This document shows positions 58,989 through 64,000 of a DNA stretch of 64,000 bases, one piece after another. Source of the DNA: CAWCWK01 sp963842125. Its GTDB lineage: Bacteria; Pseudomonadota; Alphaproteobacteria; Rhizobiales; CAWCWK01. The position numbers and the translations under genes are program-made. The stretch is from positions 1-64,000 of the forward strand of contig CAWJFE010000002.1 of NCBI GenBank assembly GCA_963842125.1, written 5' to 3'. Below the pieces are notes generated by a model. It searched no databases, was not told the origin of the DNA, and worked only from the letters and a program-made list of their open reading frames with translations. Within the stretch, counting starts at the first letter, position 1. Each line of letters begins with the position of its first letter.

Positions 58989-60480
58989 CCGTGTCCTCGT
59001 CTGTCTGCGGGATCGGGCCGCCGTTCGATGGACGGCGCCCGTCGCTGTCGAAGGCGAGGCCGTCGGCGTCCGCCCGTGCATTGTCCTCGGCGATCTCGCG
59101 ATCGACGTCCTCGGGATCGCGGCCGCGGCGGCGGATCTCGTCCTGGCGGGAGTTGAAGCCGGCGCGGATCGCGTCCTTGGCGGCCTCGGTCTCCTTCTTC
59201 GGGTCCAGCATCTCGCGCTGGGGCGGCGTCCAGATCAGGCCCGCCCGCTCGTCGATGCCGTGGGCGATCGCGGCCGCCTCGAGCGTCCAGCGCCCGATCG
59301 GCTCGCAGAGCTGCGGCAGGAACATGTGGCCGCGCCAGCAGCCGACGTTCCGCTCCTGCTCGATCCAGCCCATGCGGCCGGACGAGAAGTTCACCTGCCG
59401 CAGGTCGCCGGCCGTCACCTCGTAGGTGATGCCGAGCCCGACCGAGATCTCCCGCAGGTTCGCCCGCAGGTAGGGCTCGAAGTCGCCGAGCTGCGGCGGC
59501 TGCGTCCATTCCATCTTCGCGCCCGGACGCAGGCGCGTCATCAGGCCCGGCTCGAGGTCCTCGACCGGATAGGCGTCCGTGCCGGCGTCGCCGTCCGTCT
59601 CGACGTCCGGACCCTCGCCGTGGTCGACCATCGTCTCGAAGCCGGCGAAGCACGCCGCGATCTTCTGGCGGACCAGCTGGGCGTCGATGAAGTCGTTGAG
59701 GTCGTGCAGCCGCAGCATCACCGGTGCGAACCAGGTGACGCCCCGGGCCTGGCCCGGCCGGTCGATTCGGTAGACGTGCGCGACGTCGGCCGCCGGCACG
59801 CGGACCGACTTCGCGACGGACCACATCTCCCCCGGATGGGCGGTGAAGAGGTGGTAGGCGACGCGGCGGCCTCGTGCGTCGAACTCGATGCCCTGCCAGA
59901 CCTGCCCGCCCGAGGCGGTCGGCCCGTCCTTCGACGTGTCGAGGAAATCGGGCTCGAGGACCTGGATCTGGAACGGAAGCGGCAGGCCCCAGGACGACGG
60001 ACGCCAGCGGCGCACCACCAGGGCCTCGCCGCTTTCGACGACGCAGCCCATCACCTGCGCCTGGATGGCGTAGAGGTTGGACTGCCCGGCCGGATCGATG
60101 GCCGTCGTGTCGAGATGCTCCTTCAAGAGCCGCTCGAGCTTCTTCTTCTGGCGCGCCGGGCCGGTCGCCGACGGGATGACGCCCGCGCCGACCACGGCGT
60201 TGACGATCGTGGTGCGCCCGCGCACCGCGTAAGGGTTGTTCCGGCACAGCTCGTGCGCGACGGCGCGAAGCCGGGCGCCGGCGTTCGAGATTTCCGCGTT
60301 GGCGGTCGTCGACGTGGGGCGCCACCCTGCCGTTCGGCGGCCGACGCTCGCGCCGTCATAAGCAATCCGGGCCCGGTCCCAGGCGGCGGCCTGAGCCCGC
60401 GCTCGCGCCCGCCGCGCGGCTAGTCCCGGTGCAGCGAACCGGATCGCCCGCTCGAGCAGCGGCATCGCGTCAGAGGCCAC
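58978..60480 (-). CDS. Portal protein, lambda-type
   Basis: The protein has 500 residues from GTG 60480 (ATG 60465 possible). RARELCRNNPYAVRG-type block (HELCRNNPYAVRGRTTIVNAVV), GVTWFAPVMLRLHDLNDFIDA and GDLRQVNFSSGRMG match lambda portal B-type. Twelve copies form the DNA channel. C-terminal region is acidic. Confidence 0.9.
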   Translation of the reverse strand: MASDAMPLLERAIRFAAPGLAARRARARAQAAAWDRARIAYDGASVGRRTAGWRPTSTTANAEISNAGARLRAVAHELCRNNPYAVRGRTTIVNAVVGAGVIPSATGPARQKKKLERLLKEHLDTTAIDPAGQSNLYAIQAQVMGCVVESGEALVVRRWRPSSWGLPLPFQIQVLEPDFLDTSKDGPTASGGQVWQGIEFDARGRRVAYHLFTAHPGEMWSVAKSVRVPAADVAHVYRIDRPGQARGVTWFAPVMLRLHDLNDFIDAQLVRQKIAACFAGFETMVDHGEGPDVETDGDAGTDAYPVEDLEPGLMTRLRPGAKMEWTQPPQLGDFEPYLRANLREISVGLGITYEVTAGDLRQVNFSSGRMGWIEQERNVGCWRGHMFLPQLCEPIGRWTLEAAAIAHGIDERAGLIWTPPQREMLDPKKETEAAKDAIRAGFNSRQDEIRRRGRDPEDVDREIAEDNARADADGLAFDSDGRRPSNGGPIPQTDEDTDDA

Positions 60481-60673
60481 GGCTGAACCGCGCGAGCGTG
60501 CGGCGCGTGCGCTTGGATGGGCGCAGGTCGCACTCGATGAGGGCGAGCAGCCGCTCCATCTCGTCGAGCGTGCGGAACACCGTCTCCTCGCCCTTGATCC
60601 GGACGGACTTCGCGCCGGTCGCCATGGCGGCGCGCAGCGCGTTCGCGTCCTCCTCGGTCCAGCCAGTCGTCAT
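60470..60673 (-). CDS. gpW-like head-tail joining protein
   Basis: The protein has 67 residues from ATG 60673. LRAAMATGAKSVRIKGEETVFRTLDEMERLLAL is the gpW fold. It sits between terminase and portal as in lambda. Overlaps both neighbours. Confidence 0.85.
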   Translation of the reverse strand: MTTGWTEEDANALRAAMATGAKSVRIKGEETVFRTLDEMERLLALIECDLRPSKRTRRTLARFSRGL

Positions 60674-62652
60674 GAGAGCCAGCGGCCCTTTCGCGCTCGC
60701 GAGCCGCGAAGGGCGTAGGAGCTGCGCCCGCCGGTCCTCTTCGGGCCGGGGGCCACCTCCTCCGCGCCCTCGGCGGCCGGTATGTTCGGATCCTCGGGCG
60801 GCAGCGCCGGCGCGTCGGCCGGCTTGGCGTCGGGCGCGGGGATGCGGTGGACGTTCAGCGTCCAAGCGCAGGCCGCGGCCATCGCCTCGCAATCGAGGTA
60901 GTGGTTCTCTCGGGACCGCCGCACCCAGATCGGTCGTCCGGTCGCCTTAAGGAGGCGCGCCTCGGAGACGATCTGGCGGCAGTAATCCGTGTCGACGTCT
61001 TCGTGCAGGTGCCAGGCGCCCGGCTCGTCGGACGGCCAGCGGACCCGTTCGTGGACCCAGGACTTCCAGTGGTCGGTGTCGAGCTGCGCCAGCGCGAGGC
61101 CGCGCTTGGAGACCTCGCCGCGCTTCGTCAGCTCCGGCTTCGACCAGATGATCGGTTTGGGCCGGCTCGCGTAGCCCTTCGTCGGATAGGCCAGCCGCGG
61201 GAAGCGGCGGCAGAACTCGTAGACCCGGTTGATCGGGACCTGGTACGGCTTGCCGGGTCGGAACCCGCTGTCGACGAACGCGCGCCGGATGGCCATGCCG
61301 CCGAAGGACGATGTCAGCAGGTCGGCGAGCTCGTTCCAGACCGGCAGCAGCATTGTGCCGAGCCGGCCCTCCTCGTCGACGTCGACGTCGCCGTAGAGTT
61401 CGCCGTGATCGACAAGCCAGGACGTCGAGCGACCGCCCCAGGCGCGCACGACGTAGACCAGCCTGTTGAGCTGGACGTCGACGGCGAGCGTCAGGACCTT
61501 CGCATCGGACGGCAGGTCGCCGCGCGCGAGCCCCGGCATCCGGAGCGCGTCGACTTCCTTCCACTCGGGCGCCTGTCCGCCGCCCGGCGCGTAGAGCTCA
61601 CCGAAGGCGGCGTTGACCGCCGTCAGGATGCTGTTGGGGTCGCCCGAGAGGTCGGCCTTCAGGAAGGCCTCGGCCCGGGCGCCGATCGTCACGAAGGGCG
61701 ACGCGAGCCCGGAGGCCCAGAAGCTGGCTGTGTCGTTGTCCGGCGCCTCGCCTTCGACCTCGCCCGCGGTGGTGACGGTCAGGCCGGGCGCGACGTAGCG
61801 CCCTCGGGCGTTGCAGTCCGCCTTGACGGTCTCGTCGACGAAGCCTCCGCAGGCCTCGTCCGGGCACCGCACGACGGCCTCGTGGCGCGCCTCGGCGGGC
61901 GTCGCGCCCTTCGGCCACCAGAGGTTCCGGAACCGCGGGACGAAGTAGTGCCCGCAGCTCGGGCACGGCCAACACCAGTGGTGCCTGGTGCCCGCCTGCC
62001 ACATGCGCCAGATCGCGCTTTCGAGATCTTCCGGCGGCGCCTCCTTCCAGAAGAGGAGGCCCGAATCCTCGTCGAGCTCGATATCGACCGCGCCGAGCGA
62101 CGGCGTCGACGTAGCGGCCAGCACGTACTCGGCATAGGTGTAGCCGCGCGCCTCCAGGAGCTCGACCGGATTGCCGGCGCCCGACACGTTGGCCAGGAGT
62201 TCGTCGACCTCGTCGAGGAGGCCGATGCCGGCGGGATCGGACTTGAGCGCCTTGGACGACCCGGCGGTGGCGAGCCGGAGCGGCACGCCCGAGAACAGCT
62301 TCCTCGTCTTGGTGTTGCGCTTGCCGAACGCGAACTTGCGCTTAAGCGTCTCGGCCTGCTCGACGAGCTCCATGATGCGGGGCTCGAACTGCGTAGCGAT
62401 GAACTCGCGGCTCGGGCCGCAGTAGATCATCGGCACTGGCGCGCGATCCATGCGCTCGCCGATCGCGTCGAGGAAGCCATCCGTCTTACCCATCTGGGCG
62501 CCGAACACGCTCACGACGCGCTTGTGCTCGCCGGCCGCCAGCGCGCGCATCGGCGCGATCGCGTAGGGCGTCAGGGTCGGATCGCGCGGACCCGGGACCG
62601 GCGCGTGCGCCGGGTAGATGCGATTCTCGGCCGCCCAGAGGTCAGGCGGCAT
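60670..62652 (-). CDS. Terminase large subunit, GpA family
   Basis: The protein has 660 residues from ATG 62652, overlapping TerS by 11 bp. Walker A-like GAQMGKT (51-57), Walker B LLDEVD (145-150), and a zinc-ribbon-like CPSCGHYF ... CPDEACGG mark the GpA terminase family, which cuts and packages DNA at cos-like sites. The nuclease domain is the C-terminal half. Confidence 0.95.
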   Translation of the reverse strand: MPPDLWAAENRIYPAHAPVPGPRDPTLTPYAIAPMRALAAGEHKRVVSVFGAQMGKTDGFLDAIGERMDRAPVPMIYCGPSREFIATQFEPRIMELVEQAETLKRKFAFGKRNTKTRKLFSGVPLRLATAGSSKALKSDPAGIGLLDEVDELLANVSGAGNPVELLEARGYTYAEYVLAATSTPSLGAVDIELDEDSGLLFWKEAPPEDLESAIWRMWQAGTRHHWCWPCPSCGHYFVPRFRNLWWPKGATPAEARHEAVVRCPDEACGGFVDETVKADCNARGRYVAPGLTVTTAGEVEGEAPDNDTASFWASGLASPFVTIGARAEAFLKADLSGDPNSILTAVNAAFGELYAPGGGQAPEWKEVDALRMPGLARGDLPSDAKVLTLAVDVQLNRLVYVVRAWGGRSTSWLVDHGELYGDVDVDEEGRLGTMLLPVWNELADLLTSSFGGMAIRRAFVDSGFRPGKPYQVPINRVYEFCRRFPRLAYPTKGYASRPKPIIWSKPELTKRGEVSKRGLALAQLDTDHWKSWVHERVRWPSDEPGAWHLHEDVDTDYCRQIVSEARLLKATGRPIWVRRSRENHYLDCEAMAAACAWTLNVHRIPAPDAKPADAPALPPEDPNIPAAEGAEEVAPGPKRTGGRSSYALRGSRARKGRWLS

Positions 62653-63139
62653 CCTCGGCGTTGGCGTCGTGATAGACGCTGCCCGCCGATAGAGCGTCGC
62701 CAGCCTCGCCGAGACGCTTTGAGCTGCGCTCGAGGACATCGTTCAGGATCGCCTCGAGCTTTCGCCGCTCCTTCAGGTCGCGGGTGAAACGGGCGGGCAC
62801 GCCGGTGATCTCGCCGCGCAGCGTCCCCACAATGTCCTCAATGATCGCCAGCGCGTCCTCGGTCGGGACCGTCAGCCCCTCGTCGCGCTCGATCTCGTTG
62901 CGGAGCTTGCGCTTGCGCAGCTCCTTCATCTCGTCGTCGCCGGTCTTGGCCGATCGGGCCTCGAAGCTGTCCTTCAGGCTCTTGACGTAGCCCCGGACCG
63001 TCTCGCCGAGCCGATAGCGCCCGCGCGTTCCGCGCTCGACGTACTCCTCGGCCGCCAGCTGCTGCAGCCGCCGCGGCGTGATGCCGAGAAGCGTCGCCAT
63101 GGCCTTGGCGCCGAGTTCGCGGTCCGCTTCGCCCGGCAT
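62642..63139 (-). CDS. Terminase small subunit, Nu1-like
   Basis: The protein has 165 residues. A winged-helix MATLLGITPRRLQQLAAEEYVERG, then a long helical region with ERDEGLTVPTEDALAIIEDIVG, match Nu1-type small terminases. It selects DNA for packaging. Confidence 0.85.
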   Translation of the reverse strand: MPGEADRELGAKAMATLLGITPRRLQQLAAEEYVERGTRGRYRLGETVRGYVKSLKDSFEARSAKTGDDEMKELRKRKLRNEIERDEGLTVPTEDALAIIEDIVGTLRGEITGVPARFTRDLKERRKLEAILNDVLERSSKRLGEAGDALSAGSVYHDANAEDAA

Positions 63140-63322
63140 TCCGCACTCCGATCGTGAAACCCTGCATTTATGCGGGCTTCAGACCCTCAAATGCGAAGCG
63201 AAACGGGAAAATCCGACCTTCAGAAACACAAAATCTCAGGAGGCGGCGACCTCGCAAGCCGGCCGGGGCGGCCCGGAAGGACCCGAAGGCCACACCGTGG
63301 CACGGCGGCCACGGCTGGTCGA

Positions 63323-63619
63323 TCAGCGCCCGCGCAGCGTCTTCGCGACCACCAGCAGGCGACCGTGCATCGACTGGCTCAGCTCGATGTGCTCGGTGCC
63401 GCGGCCGATCAGCTGCGGCAGCCGCTCGAGGTCGGCGATGACGCCGGACACCGTGTGCGCCAGCTCGAGGTTCGACTGCGCGCCCAGCGAGCTCGCCTCC
63501 CGCTCGGCCCGCCCGCGCCGGCCGTCCTCGCACGCGCGCGGCGCGCGCGCGAGGCGCTCGACCTTCACGCTGCGGCCGTGCGGGCCGCTCAGCGTGCTGT
63601 GTCTAACGCCTCGCTCCAT
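63323..63619 (-). CDS. Phage protein of unknown function ahead of the terminase
   Basis: The protein has 98 residues from ATG 63619 with GGAGA upstream. The N-terminal half is basic (RSVKVERLARAPRACEDG), the rest helical (NLELAHTVSGVIADLERLPQL, IELSQSMHGRLLVVAKTL). No family recognised. It may be the first gene of the late operon; about 180 bp separate it from TerS. Confidence 0.55.
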   Translation of the reverse strand: MERGVRHSTLSGPHGRSVKVERLARAPRACEDGRRGRAEREASSLGAQSNLELAHTVSGVIADLERLPQLIGRGTEHIELSQSMHGRLLVVAKTLRGR

Positions 63620-64000
63620 GCTGTCTCCGGTGGCCGCATGCGGTATATAACACGTGCCGCGCAGAGGCCTCTGGCGAACGGTGTGCGGAAGCGGCGGCGC
63701 GGGCTCACGGCCGAACGGCCCGCGCCGTCCACATCCTCGAATGAACCATTGTCGCACCGGCCGCGTTGACCGTGCATTCCCGCCTGCAGGCCGGAAGCGG
63801 GTGGACGAGGGAATCGCGCCAACGATCATGCCCCTCGCCCGCCCAACCCCTCAGGACGAGACGCCGGCCGGCCGGGTTCTCGGGCAGCGGATGCGGCCCA
63901 AGCGTGGTGACGGGCGCGCGTAGACCAGTCGGTCTCGCTGCCGTCGATGTTCAGTGATGTGCGGGGGTGCCGAGAGAGGCGTGCGGTTGTCGCCGTCTAT
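63620..64000. other. Right edge of the window, no supported gene
   Basis: No convincing gene is seen. Open frames here are low-complexity. A TATATA-like element on the minus strand (about 63641-63650) could belong to the late promoter. No copy of the tRNA-Leu 3' end is present. Confidence 0.5.

Larger units (their letters stand above)
18243..64000. mobile_element. Temperate myovirus prophage, right end outside the window
   Basis: The region starts at a tRNA-Leu with an adjacent tyrosine integrase and holds lysogeny, early, replication, structural and lysis genes. Head genes are lambda/GpA-like (TerS, TerL, gpW, portal, protease-capsid fusion, DUF2190). Tail genes are P2-like (V, W, J, I, sheath, tube, E, tape measure, U, X, D). 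All essential modules look present. Only the repressor appears frameshifted. No second copy of the tRNA 3' end was seen by 64000. Confidence 0.95.

Noticed and set aside
57165..59156. Long plus-strand open frames opposite the late genes (also 50019-52178, 43172-45199, 60847-62787)
   Set aside because: They mirror real minus-strand phage genes, are rich in Arg/Gly/Asp/His and have no recognisable domains. Long antisense frames are expected at this GC content.
63654..63957. Small plus-strand genes at the right edge
   Set aside because: Low-complexity frames with no ribosome site, overlapping each other and with no family resemblance.
63140..64000. attR of the prophage
   Set aside because: No copy of the tRNA-Leu 3' segment was found, so the right border must lie beyond the window.

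Overview
The window is GC-rich DNA from an alphaproteobacterium, most likely Hyphomicrobiales. The basis is a BA14K-family protein, an Frc-type sugar ABC transporter, a queG-gst-uppP-NDUFA9-like neighbourhood, and GcrA/GapR-type regulators on the phage. The genus cannot be fixed from the sequence alone.

Positions 1 to about 18155 are chromosome. They hold a broken cupin/JmjC-like gene, selO, a SET-domain gene, an aldo/keto reductase, an frc-like sugar ABC transporter operon (binding protein, a VOC protein, permease, ATPase) with an frcK-like kinase upstream, a GFA-family gene, a BA14K gene, pheT, a YHS-domain gene, an SDR gene, queG, a glutathione transferase, uppP and an NDUFA9-like gene. 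Four genes in the first 11 kb (cupin, selO, aldo/keto reductase, pheT) carry small indels that break the frame as sequenced. Because pheT is essential, sequencing or assembly error is a serious possibility there. The same stretch and its continuation are peppered with short tandem duplications, often at gene edges.

A tRNA-Leu(CAG) gene at 18156-18242 is the attachment site of a large prophage that fills the rest of the window. Its right end is not seen. Next to the tRNA is the integrase, the last gene of a long leftward operon (27871 down to 18325) of tightly overlapping genes: small unknowns, a GapR-like protein with an RMF-like tail, an AAA ATPase, a membrane-anchored nuclease, a C5 DNA methyltransferase, a multi-HTH regulator, an ASCH protein, an excisionase-like protein and the integrase. 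The switch region (27890-28730) has a repressor gene flanked by two inverted, nearly identical operator-promoter blocks. It drives the leftward operon and a rightward early operon (28731-35336). The early operon contains a Cro-like protein, small membrane proteins, a GcrA-like regulator with an Acb2-like gene nested in it, an adenine methyltransferase and an O-like replication protein.

The late genes run leftward from 63619 to 35364. They comprise a GpA-family terminase, a lambda-type portal, a fused ClpP-like protease/major capsid protein, a DUF2190 decoration protein, P2-like baseplate (V, W, J, I), fibre genes, sheath, tube, E/E', tape measure, U, X, D and a Z-like protein, then a Gam-like nuclease inhibitor, Dam methylase, GH24 endolysin, 3TM holin and small membrane proteins. 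The phage is a temperate myovirus with a P2-like contractile tail on a lambda-like head.

The most interesting item is the 82-residue gene at 30868-31116. It resembles Acb2/Tad1-type cyclic-nucleotide sponges that block CBASS-like immunity, and it lies out of frame inside the linker of the gcrA-like gene.
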